DNA from: Clostridiales bacterium UBA1248
GTDB lineage: Bacteria > Bacillota > Clostridia > Oscillospirales > CAG-272
Direction of reading: 5' to 3'
Assembly (NCBI GenBank): GCA_002308615.1
Contig: DBWC01000117.1
Span: 2,723 to 8,361, forward strand
DNA: 5,639 nucleotides
Under the pieces are notes generated by a model, which saw only the letters and a program-made list of their open reading frames with translations, had not been told where the DNA came from and ran no database searches. Below are positions 1-5,615 of this stretch, piece after piece (position 1 is the stretch's first letter; every line of letters starts with the position of its first letter). The position numbers and the translations under genes were made by a program.

Positions 1-647
1 CCCGAGCCGCGCTCCCATACGCGCATACGCAGAGTGTGGCCGTCGGTCTTCTTTATAAATTCCGTATTGACTCTTTCGGGGAACAGCGGATCGCGCTCAA
101 AAAGCGGACCGATCTTTTCAAGCTCGAGCGCATCCGGGTCGTCGCAGAATACGACGCAGTGCGGAGAACCCATTGAAACGAGGCTGACCTCGTATTCGCC
201 GTCTGCGACTTTGACCTTTTGTCCTATACACTCCCCGTCGTAATTTGCCGGTATTTCTTTACAGTCGAATACAGCCGCGCCCATATCGACGCGCGCGCCG
301 ACGGCGACGCCGTCCTCGACCTTCATTTTAAGATGTTTGATACCGGACAGCGTTTCAATATCTATATTATCTTTTTTCGCTATTCCGTTATCGTATAAAT
401 ATTTTCCCACGCAGCGGATCGCGTTGCCGCACATTCTTCCCTCGCTTCCGTCGGCGTTGAACATACGCATAAAAGCGTCCGCGTTCTCAGACGGGCATAT
501 AAGAACGAGTCCGTCTCCGCCCACGCCCTTGTGCCTGTCGGAGATCTTCACGGCGAGGGAGGAAATATGATCCGGCAGTTTTCCGCCCATACAGTTGACG
601 TATATATAGTCGTTTCCGCAGCCGTGCATTTTAGTATATTTTATCAT
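1..647 (-). CDS. dapF: Diaminopimelate epimerase, 3' end cut by the window edge
   Basis: Cytosolic, cofactor-independent epimerase that converts LL-diaminopimelate to meso-diaminopimelate, the precursor of lysine and the cross-linking residue of peptidoglycan. The 215 complete codons visible give an N-terminus with MHGCGNDY (residues 7-14), then FNADGSEGRMCGNAIRC (63-79), which holds the first catalytic cysteine at Cys73, MGSPHCV (159-165), ERVN (191-194) and WERGS (211-215). The reading stops just before the expected ETLACGTG-type segment with the second catalytic cysteine, so roughly the last fifth of the protein lies outside. The start is ATG at 647-645, preceded by GGAGAG (659-654) six bases upstream, and overlaps the dapB stop as ATGA. 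It is the third gene of the dapA-dapB-dapF operon. One oddity is Ser161 where the family motif MGNPH has Asn. Identification is secure from the motifs; completeness cannot be judged. Confidence 0.97.
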   Translation of the reverse strand, partial: MIKYTKMHGCGNDYIYVNCMGGKLPDHISSLAVKISDRHKGVGGDGLVLICPSENADAFMRMFNADGSEGRMCGNAIRCVGKYLYDNGIAKKDNIDIETLSGIKHLKMKVEDGVAVGARVDMGAAVFDCKEIPANYDGECIGQKVKVADGEYEVSLVSMGSPHCVVFCDDPDALELEKIGPLFERDPLFPERVNTEFIKKTDGHTLRMRVWERGS

Positions 648-1396
648 CTTTTGCTCTCCGGACCGCATTCCATAAGAAGCGTACGCATATCGTAATAACC
701 CGCGGACTTCTGCATGATGTACGAGCAGGCGCGCAGAGCGCCCTGAGCGAACAGCTCGCGTCCCTCGGATACGTGTTTTATGCTCAGGCGTTCACCGTTG
801 CCGAAGAAGATCACCTCGTGCTCGCCTATATCCGTTCCGCCTCTTACGCTGTGTATTCCTATCTCGTTTGCGGGACGTTTTTCGGAGCGTTCCGTACGGT
901 CGTAAACGTGCTCGCGCTTTCCGACGATCTCTTCTATTGAAGAGGCTATCATAAGCGCGGTGCCGGACGGCGCGTCGACTTTTGTTCTGTGATGAGTTTC
1001 TATTATCTCTATATCAAAACCGTCAAGCACGCTCGCCGCGCCCGCGGCAAGACGGCATAAGACGTTGACCGCTATCGACATATTGCCGGATCTGAACACG
1101 GGTATCTTTTCCGCCGCCTTTTTTATGAGCGCAAGCTCCTCGTCGCTGTGACCGGTCGTGCCCAAAACCACCGGAAGCTCGTTTTTGACAGCGTAATCAA
1201 GCACGGTTGCCGTATATAAATGTGATGAAAAGTCAAGTATAACGTCGCATTTTTCAAGTACAAAGGAAATATCGTTGTAAACTCCGTCGGATATCACCGA
1301 GTCCACGCGGGCGACTACCGTATGATCCGCGCCGCACGCGGCTGATACGGCGCGTCCCATTCTGCCGTTTGCTCCAACCAAAAGTATGCGTATCAT
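644..1396 (-). CDS. dapB: 4-hydroxy-tetrahydrodipicolinate reductase
   Basis: Cytosolic NAD(P)H-dependent reductase acting directly after DapA, producing tetrahydrodipicolinate. The 250-residue protein is a normal family length. The N-terminal Rossmann fold starts with the dinucleotide-binding loop GANGRMG (8-14). DFSSH (55-59) and GTTG (79-82) follow, where the nicotinamide normally sits. The substrate-binding catalytic block is ETHHRTKVDAPSGTAL (133-148), with His135 and Lys139 matching the catalytic His and Lys of the E. coli enzyme. GEHEV (191-195) and the C-terminal FAQGALRA (216-223) close the fold. I chose ATG at 1396-1394 over the longer frame from 1492 because the protein then begins at the Rossmann strand, GGAGG (1410-1406) sits nine bases upstream, and the ATG overlaps the dapA stop as ATGA. 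The 32 extra residues of the longer frame are basic, unlike the family, and lie inside dapA. It is the middle gene of the operon. Confidence 0.97.
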   Translation of the reverse strand: MIRILLVGANGRMGRAVSAACGADHTVVARVDSVISDGVYNDISFVLEKCDVILDFSSHLYTATVLDYAVKNELPVVLGTTGHSDEELALIKKAAEKIPVFRSGNMSIAVNVLCRLAAGAASVLDGFDIEIIETHHRTKVDAPSGTALMIASSIEEIVGKREHVYDRTERSEKRPANEIGIHSVRGGTDIGEHEVIFFGNGERLSIKHVSEGRELFAQGALRACSYIMQKSAGYYDMRTLLMECGPESKR

Positions 1397-2289
1397 TTGA
1401 TCTTTCCTCCGTACTGCAAAAGAACTTTTTTCAGTTTTTCGTTTTCTTTGTCGGACATCGTACAGAGAGGCAGTCTCAGCTCGTCCGTACACATTCCGAG
1501 CATAGACATAGCGACCTTGACCGGTATCGGGTTGACCGTCATGAACAGCGCGTTTATAAGCTCCAAATATTCAAGCTGAAGCTCCGCGCCGCGTCTGAAA
1601 TCGCCGTTCAAGCACGCGTGCGTCATCTCGACCGTCACGGCGGGCGCGATATTTGACAAAACGGATATAACGCCTTTGCCGCCTAAGCTCATTATCGGTA
1701 TTATCTGATCGTCGTTGCCGGAATAAATATATATCTGATCGCCCACGGCGTGGAAAAGCTTAACAAGGAAAGAGATGTCGCCGCACGCTTCCTTTGTTGC
1801 TATTATGTTCGGATGCTGTGCAAGCTCTTTATAAGCGTCAATGCCTATGGCGCAGCCCGTGCGCGACGGCACGTTGTAGAGTATAACGGGCTTTGTAACG
1901 TTGTCCGCGATCTTTGAAAAGTATTTGACAAGACCCGCCTGAGACGCCTTGTTGTAGTAAGGCGTGACGTGCAGCAGCGCGTCCGCTCCTACCTCGCACG
2001 CGTGAAGGGAAAGGTCGACAGCGTAAGCGTAGTCGTTCGAGCCGGTACCGGCTATAACGGGAACTCTTTTTGCGACCTTCTCTACCGTGAATTTTATAAC
2101 GTCTCTGTGTTCTTCATCCGTCAGCGTGGATGCTTCGCCCGTCGTACCGCATACGACTATCGAGTCTATGCCGGCTGCGATCTGGTTATCTATAAGCTTG
2201 CCTAAAGCGTCGTAATCTACCTCGTCGTTTTTAAACGGTGTGACGATGGCGGTACCCGCCCCGGTGAATACGGGTTTTTCTCTTTTCAT
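1393..2289 (-). CDS. dapA: 4-hydroxy-tetrahydrodipicolinate synthase
   Basis: Class I (Schiff-base) aldolase-type enzyme that condenses pyruvate with L-aspartate semialdehyde, the committed step towards diaminopimelate and lysine. The 298-residue TIM barrel is full length. GTTGEASTL (48-56) holds the Thr pair of the active-site proton relay. PYYNK (110-114) includes Tyr112. YNVPSRTG (138-145) carries Tyr138 and Arg143. ATKEACGD (164-171) contains the Schiff-base lysine Lys166. All residues expected for catalysis are present. ATG at 2289-2287 has GGAG (2300-2297) seven bases upstream, and a sigma-A-type promoter lies just beyond. The stop overlaps the dapB start by four bases. Aligning by eye to E. 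coli DapA, the lysine-inhibition site is partly kept: His61 for His56, Asn85 for Asn80 and Tyr111 for Tyr106, but Asp58 for His53 and Tyr89 for Glu84. Lysine sensitivity is therefore uncertain. The DapA/NanA/KDG aldolase family is broad, but the dap context and motifs settle the assignment. Confidence 0.97.
   Translation of the reverse strand: MKREKPVFTGAGTAIVTPFKNDEVDYDALGKLIDNQIAAGIDSIVVCGTTGEASTLTDEEHRDVIKFTVEKVAKRVPVIAGTGSNDYAYAVDLSLHACEVGADALLHVTPYYNKASQAGLVKYFSKIADNVTKPVILYNVPSRTGCAIGIDAYKELAQHPNIIATKEACGDISFLVKLFHAVGDQIYIYSGNDDQIIPIMSLGGKGVISVLSNIAPAVTVEMTHACLNGDFRRGAELQLEYLELINALFMTVNPIPVKVAMSMLGMCTDELRLPLCTMSDKENEKLKKVLLQYGGKIK
1405..1410 (-). promoter_or_regulatory. Ribosome-binding site that fixes the dapB start
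   Basis: GGAGGA read on the minus strand lies within the last codons of dapA, nine bases before the ATG at 1396-1394. It decides between the short family-length start and the in-frame ATG at 1492, which would add 32 residues unrelated to DapB. Confidence 0.85.
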
Positions 2290-2328
2290 ATCAATGCTCC
2301 GTTAATAAAAAAATATTGTATAAAAAAT

Positions 2329-2357
2329 ATTATATATTAAGAATTTAAAAAAATCAA
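2329..2357 (-). promoter_or_regulatory. Promoter of the dapA-dapB-dapF operon
   Basis: On the minus strand a -35 element TTGATT (2357-2352) and a consensus -10 element TATAAT (2334-2329) are separated by exactly 17 bp within AT-rich DNA. Transcription would begin near 2322, giving a leader of about 32 nt before the dapA ATG. That is too short for a lysine riboswitch or other structured leader. Assigned from sequence only. Confidence 0.75.
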
Positions 2358-2439
2358 CCCCGTACGGTCTTTTATAATGGAATTTTTATTGCAGAATGAT
2401 TAACAATTTGTTTATGAGCGGATTTTGAAATAAAAAATC

Positions 2440-2468
2440 TTGACAAACAAAAAAATGTATGTTATAAT
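2440..2468 (+). promoter_or_regulatory. Strong sigma-A-type promoter of the valS T-box leader
   Basis: A perfect -35 TTGACA (2440-2445), a 17-bp spacer and a perfect -10 TATAAT (2463-2468) preceded by an extended -10 TG (2460-2461). The A-rich stretch upstream could act as an UP element. The predicted start is near A2475, just before T-box Stem I. A constitutively strong promoter fits control exerted later, by attenuation in the leader. Confidence 0.9.
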
Positions 2469-2652
2469 GCCCAAAATGCCACGATGGAAATAAAGGCGTT
2501 GTAAAACCGCAGCCAGAGAGACGCGCCACGGCTGGAAGCGCGTTGTACGGCAGACGCCCCGTCATTCCGGAGCAGCGGCGCAGAAAGGAAACGATTAAGC
2601 GCCGACGTTGACCGCGTTAAGGTGTAATGAGGCGCGTTTTATGCGCGTAAAA

Positions 2653-2683
2653 TCAGGTGGTACCACGGCTATCCCCGTCCTGA
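2653..2683 (+). promoter_or_regulatory. T-box antiterminator
   Basis: UCAGG (2653-2657) pairs with CCUGA (2679-2683), and ACGG (2665-2668) pairs with CCGU (2675-2678). This leaves the canonical 7-nt bulge UGGUACC (2658-2664) that captures the 3' end of uncharged tRNA. The 3' strand is the same sequence used by the terminator, so the two structures exclude each other. Confidence 0.93.
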
Positions 2684-2705
2684 ACAGGACGGGGATTTTT
2701 ATTTT
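2671..2705 (+). terminator. Intrinsic terminator of the T-box leader
   Basis: An 11-bp perfect stem, ATCCCCGTCCT (2671-2681) with AGGACGGGGAT (2686-2696), encloses a GAAC loop and runs into TTTTTATTTT. It ends transcription when tRNA-Val is charged and is disrupted when the antiterminator forms. Confidence 0.96.
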
Positions 2706-2723
2706 ACAGAAAGGAAGAAGACG

Positions 2724-5345
2724 ATGAAAGAACTTGAAAAGAATTTCGATCCGCAGTCGGTGGAAAAGCGGATATACGCAAACTGGCGTGAAAAGGGATA
2801 CTTCAAGCCCTCCGACAATAAAGAAAAGGAGACGTTTACGATAGTTATCCCGCCTCCCAACGTTACCGGTCAGCTCCACATGGGCCACGCCCTTGACGAG
2901 ACGCTGCAGGATATACTGATCAGATACAAAAGAATGAAAGGCTACGCGGCGCTGTGGGTACCGGGAACGGACCACGCGGGTATAGCCACGCAGATAAAGG
3001 TTGAGGAAAATCTCCGCGTAAACGAGGGACTTACAAGATACGATCTCGGACGCGATAAGTTTTTGGAGCGCGTCTGGGCTTGGAAAAACAAATACGGCTC
3101 CCGCATAATAGAACAGCTTGAAACGCTCGGCTCGTCCTGCGACTGGGACAGACTGCGTTTCACGATGGACGACGGACTTTCCCGCGCCGTGCGCGAGGTG
3201 TTCAACAATCTTTATGAAAAAGGACTTATCTACAGAGGCTACAGAATTATAAACTGGTGTCCGAAATGCACGACGGCGCTCTCCGACGCCGAGGTCGAAT
3301 ACGCGGAGGAAGCCGGCCATTTCTGGCATATCAGATACCCTGTAAAGGGAAGTGACGAATACGTGACCGTCGCCACGACGAGACCTGAAACGATGCTCGG
3401 CGATACCGCCGTCGCAGTAAACCCGGCTGACGAAAGATATACGCATCTCGTCGGCAAAACGCTCATACTGCCGCTCGTAGGCCGTGAGATACCCGTTATA
3501 GCCGACGATTACGTCGATCTTGAATTCGGTACAGGCTGCGTGAAGATCACGCCGGCGCACGACCCGAACGACTTTATGGTCGGTCAGCGCCACAGCTTAG
3601 CCGTCATCCGCGTGATGGACGACAACGCGAAGATAAACGCCGAGGGCGGTAAGTATGAGGGCATGGACAGATACGAGGCGAGAGCCGCGATCTTAAAAGA
3701 CCTTGAAGCGGGCGGATATTTGGTAAAGACGGAAGATCACGTTCACAACGTGGGCAAATGCTACCGCTGCGGCACGACGGTCGAGCCTTTGACCTCGGAT
3801 CAGTGGTTTGTAAAAATGGGCCCGATGATACAGCCCGCGATAGACGCCGTAAAGGACGGATCTATCAAATTCGTGCCCGAGCGCTTTACAAAAACGTATA
3901 TCAACTGGATGGAAAACCTGCACGACTGGTGCATAAGTCGCCAGCTCTGGTGGGGTCACAGGATACCGGCGTTTTATTGCGACAAATGCGGCGAAATGAC
4001 CGTTTCCCGCGAGGATATAACGGTCTGCCCGAAATGCGGCGCGCCCGTAAGACAGGATGAAGACGTGCTCGATACGTGGTTTTCATCGGCTCTGTGGCCG
4101 TTCTCAACGCTCGGCTGGCCGGAGGATACGGACGATCTCAAACGCTTCTTCCCGACGGACGTTTTAGTAACAGGTTACGATATTATTTCGTTCTGGGTTT
4201 CCCGTATGATATTCTCGTCTATTGAACAGACGAAACAGGCGCCGTTCTCAACGGTGTTCATCCACGGCTTAGTGCGCGACGCACAGGGCAGAAAGATGTC
4301 AAAGTCACTCGGCAACGGCATAGACCCGATCGAAATTATTGATAAATACGGCGCGGACGCCCTGCGTTTTGCTCTTGCCACCGGCAACTCGCCCGGAAAC
4401 GATATGCGTTTCTCGGATGAGAAGATAGAGGCGGCGAGAAACTTTACTAACAAGATCTGGAACGCGGCGAGATTCGTTCTGATGAATCTGACGGTCGATA
4501 ACTGCGCTCTGCCGGATGCGGACAAGCTGCACGTTGAGGATAAATGGATACTGTCCGTTTACAACCGCACCGTGTCCGAGGTCAGCGCGAATATCGACAA
4601 ATTCGAGGTCGGCGTGGCGCTGTCCAAGCTGTACGATTTCGTGTGGGATATATTCTGCGACTGGTATATAGAGCTCATCAAGCCGAGACTGCTTTCGGAT
4701 AATAAGGAAGACAGTGAAAACGCTCAGCGCGTGATACTTTACGTGCTGACCGGAACGCTGCAAATGCTTCATCCGTATATGCCGTTCGTAACGGAGGAGC
4801 TTTACCAGGCGCTTCCGCACGACGTGGAAAGCATAATGATTTCGTCTTATCCCGAATACGACGAAAAACTCGTTTTCACGGACGACGAGGCTCATATGGC
4901 GGCGGTCATAGAGGCGATACGCGCCATCAGAAACAGACGCGCGGAGATGAACGTCGCCCCGTCAAAGAAAGCGACCGTGCATATAGTAACGGATAATAAG
5001 GACGCTTTCAACGAACAGACGTCCGTGTTCTTCAAGAAATTAGCGTCTGCCTCAGACGTAGCTCTCTGCGATAAGTACGAGGAGGAAGGCGCGGTAAGTA
5101 TAATAACGCCTTCGGCGAGGATCTATATCCCGCTCGGCGAGCTTGTCGATATGGAAGCGGAGAAAGCGCGTCTTGAAAAAGAAGCGGAAAAGATGCGCGG
5201 TGAGATAGAGCGCATCGAAAAGAAGCTCGGCAACGAAGGCTTCGTCTCCAAAGCTCCGGCGGCAGTTATTGAAGGCGAGCGCAAGAAATTAGCGGCGTAT
5301 AAAGAAAAGCTTTCCGGCATTGAGGAAACGCTTAAAAAATTCTGA
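2724..5345 (+). CDS. valS: Valyl-tRNA synthetase
   Basis: Class Ia aminoacyl-tRNA synthetase that charges tRNA-Val with valine in the cytoplasm and hydrolyses mischarged Thr-tRNA. The 873-residue protein is full length for a bacterial ValRS. The Rossmann catalytic fold starts at PPPNVTGQLHMGHA (43-56), with the HIGH signature as HMGH (52-55), and its second half carries KMSKS (524-528). The CP1 editing domain includes ATTRPETMLGDTAV (217-230) and TPAHDPNDF (276-284 region, Asp280 and Asp283). Four CxxC pairs suggest two zinc ribbons: Cys179/182 with Cys346/349, and Cys419/422 with Cys435/438. The anticodon-binding helical domain follows from about 570 to 740. The last 65 residues are charged and helical, the coiled-coil arm typical of ValRS. 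ATG at 2724 has AAGGA (2711-2715) eight bases upstream. Expression is governed by the T-box leader immediately upstream. Met284 replaces the Glu usual after NDF/NDY in the editing domain. The gene is intact and in frame throughout. Confidence 0.99.
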   Translation: MKELEKNFDPQSVEKRIYANWREKGYFKPSDNKEKETFTIVIPPPNVTGQLHMGHALDETLQDILIRYKRMKGYAALWVPGTDHAGIATQIKVEENLRVNEGLTRYDLGRDKFLERVWAWKNKYGSRIIEQLETLGSSCDWDRLRFTMDDGLSRAVREVFNNLYEKGLIYRGYRIINWCPKCTTALSDAEVEYAEEAGHFWHIRYPVKGSDEYVTVATTRPETMLGDTAVAVNPADERYTHLVGKTLILPLVGREIPVIADDYVDLEFGTGCVKITPAHDPNDFMVGQRHSLAVIRVMDDNAKINAEGGKYEGMDRYEARAAILKDLEAGGYLVKTEDHVHNVGKCYRCGTTVEPLTSDQWFVKMGPMIQPAIDAVKDGSIKFVPERFTKTYINWMENLHDWCISRQLWWGHRIPAFYCDKCGEMTVSREDITVCPKCGAPVRQDEDVLDTWFSSALWPFSTLGWPEDTDDLKRFFPTDVLVTGYDIISFWVSRMIFSSIEQTKQAPFSTVFIHGLVRDAQGRKMSKSLGNGIDPIEIIDKYGADALRFALATGNSPGNDMRFSDEKIEAARNFTNKIWNAARFVLMNLTVDNCALPDADKLHVEDKWILSVYNRTVSEVSANIDKFEVGVALSKLYDFVWDIFCDWYIELIKPRLLSDNKEDSENAQRVILYVLTGTLQMLHPYMPFVTEELYQALPHDVESIMISSYPEYDEKLVFTDDEAHMAAVIEAIRAIRNRRAEMNVAPSKKATVHIVTDNKDAFNEQTSVFFKKLASASDVALCDKYEEEGAVSIITPSARIYIPLGELVDMEAEKARLEKEAEKMRGEIERIEKKLGNEGFVSKAPAAVIEGERKKLAAYKEKLSGIEETLKKF

Positions 5346-5365
5346 ATTCAGGATTAAATCCGTAG

Positions 5366-5384
5366 GGGAGGGGTCAACCCTCCC
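5366..5384 (+). repeat. Hairpin unit after valS
   Basis: GGGAGGG (5366-5372) and CCCTCCC (5378-5384) form a perfect 7-bp stem around GTCAA, and the unit begins with GTAGGGG (5362-5368). It is the first GC-rich hairpin downstream of the valS stop. No T-run follows on the plus strand, so it is a poor intrinsic terminator, although it is the nearest stable structure and could serve as a 3' end-stabilising hairpin. It shares the GTAGGG opening with the two 25-bp repeat copies further on. Confidence 0.7.
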
Positions 5385-5396
5385 GCGGTATACCGC
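5385..5396. repeat. 12-bp perfect palindrome
   Basis: GCGGTATACCGC reads identically on both strands and abuts the preceding hairpin without a gap. It could be a protein-binding site or part of the same repeat unit; nothing in the sequence decides. Confidence 0.7.
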
Positions 5397-5415
5397 AAAA
5401 TAAATCGGTTTATAC

Positions 5416-5440
5416 GTAGGGCGGGGGCTTGCTCCCGCCG
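5416..5440 (+). repeat. 25-bp palindromic repeat, copy 1
   Basis: This 25-bp segment is identical to 5571-5595. It starts GTAGGGCGGGGGC, has a central TT, and ends GCTCCCGCCG. The two arms, GGCGGGGGC and GCTCCCGCC, pair over 9 bp with one G-U wobble in RNA, so the unit forms a hairpin. Flanking bases differ from copy 2, which marks clear repeat borders. Confidence 0.9.
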
Positions 5441-5441
5441 C

Positions 5442-5456
5442 TTTCATATAATGAAA
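5442..5456. repeat. Small AT-rich inverted repeat
   Basis: TTTCAT (5442-5447) and ATGAAA (5451-5456) are inverted around ATA. The repeat directly follows the first 25-bp copy and may be a spacer element of the cluster. Short AT-rich matches arise easily by chance. Confidence 0.4.
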
Positions 5457-5481
5457 AAGATGTCGCTTCGCTGACGAAAAT

Positions 5482-5497
5482 GGGTGGTCGCCCACCC
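5482..5497. repeat. GC-rich hairpin unit
   Basis: GGGTGG (5482-5487) pairs with CCACCC (5492-5497) around TCGC. It is followed by CCTC, so on the minus strand the unit opens GAGGGGTGGG, resembling the GTAGGGG opening of other units here but inverted. Probably the same repeat class in the opposite orientation. Confidence 0.65.
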
Positions 5498-5502
5498 CTC
5501 AT

Positions 5503-5517
5503 GGCGCGTACCGCGCC
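5503..5517. repeat. GC-rich hairpin
   Basis: GGCGCG (5503-5508) pairs with CGCGCC (5512-5517) around a 3-base loop TAC. It lies six bases after the previous hairpin and continues the chain of palindromes. Confidence 0.6.
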
Positions 5518-5540
5518 ACCCCCCATACCCCCCTGTTCCC

Positions 5541-5557
5541 CTCCATCATAGATGGGG
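5541..5557. repeat. Inverted repeat within a C-rich/G-rich tract
   Basis: CTCCATC (5541-5547) faces GATGGGG (5551-5557) around ATA, 7 bp with one G-U pair. Upstream are two runs of six C (5519-5524 and 5528-5533) and a run of four (5538-5541). Confidence 0.5.
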
Positions 5558-5570
5558 CAGCGCGCGGGTG

Positions 5571-5595
5571 GTAGGGCGGGGGCTTGCTCCCGCCG
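5571..5595 (+). repeat. 25-bp palindromic repeat, copy 2
   Basis: Exact copy of 5416-5440, 155 bp further on and in the same orientation. The sequence matches at all 25 positions, while bases on either side (GGGTG before, TTTCC after) do not match copy 1. Confidence 0.9.
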
Positions 5596-5615
5596 TTTCC
5601 CCGATACGAATTAAC

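Larger units (their letters stand above)
2475..2705 (+). promoter_or_regulatory. T-box leader, tRNA-Val responsive (specifier GUC)
   Basis: Leader RNA that binds uncharged tRNA-Val and permits read-through into valS. Stem I (about 2477-2580) can be traced. GGAA (2486-2489) pairs with UUCC (2565-2568), and GGCGU (2495-2499) pairs with ACGCC (2554-2558). Between them is an internal specifier loop with AUAAA on the 5' side and CCGUCA on the 3' side, so the GUC valine codon at 2561-2563 is the specifier. The AG-bulge sequence CAGAGAG (2514-2520) and a hairpin ACGCG/CGCGU (2521-2525 and 2539-2543) carrying the GGCTGGAAG distal-loop motif complete the arm. A further hairpin, CGCGU/GCGCG (2633-2637 and 2643-2647), fits Stem III. 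The 14-base T-box AGGTGGTACCACGG is at 2655-2668, and its UGGU would pair with an ACCA tRNA end, matching the usual A73 of tRNA-Val. The region between about 2581 and 2630 (Stem II area) I could not fold confidently. Confidence 0.96.

Noticed and set aside
34..570. Plus-strand open frames in the first 600 bases
   Set aside because: They are antisense to dapF, whose motifs are unmistakable.
1397..1492. In-frame upstream ATG for dapB at 1492, adding 32 residues
   Set aside because: The extra residues are basic and unlike any DapB N-terminus, lie wholly inside dapA, and the start at 1396 has a strong ribosome-binding site and begins right at the Rossmann strand.
2290..2322. Lysine riboswitch upstream of dapA
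   Set aside because: The predicted leader is only about 32 nt and AT-rich, with no L-box structure.
2371..2378. Second possible -10 element TATAAT on the plus strand
   Set aside because: No acceptable -35 box lies 16-18 bp upstream, whereas the TTGACA/TATAAT pair at 2440-2468 is perfect and leads directly into Stem I.
2595..3593. Long open frame on the minus strand opposite the T-box and valS
   Set aside because: It lies opposite the T-box leader and conserved valS codons, its translation shows no known motif, and long antisense frames are expected opposite GC-rich, codon-biased genes.
4305..4895. Open frame of 196 codons antisense to valS
   Set aside because: Fully contained opposite an intact conserved gene, with no ribosome-binding site or recognisable domain.
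5451..5474. Seven-codon frame starting ATGAAAAAG between the repeats
   Set aside because: The ATG is part of the small inverted repeat, no clear Shine-Dalgarno site precedes it, and the peptide is too short to support.
5289..5495. 68-codon minus-strand frame spanning the valS end and hairpin repeats
   Set aside because: Its sequence is mostly translated repeat and valS complement, with no ribosome-binding site; palindromic repeats create such frames by chance.
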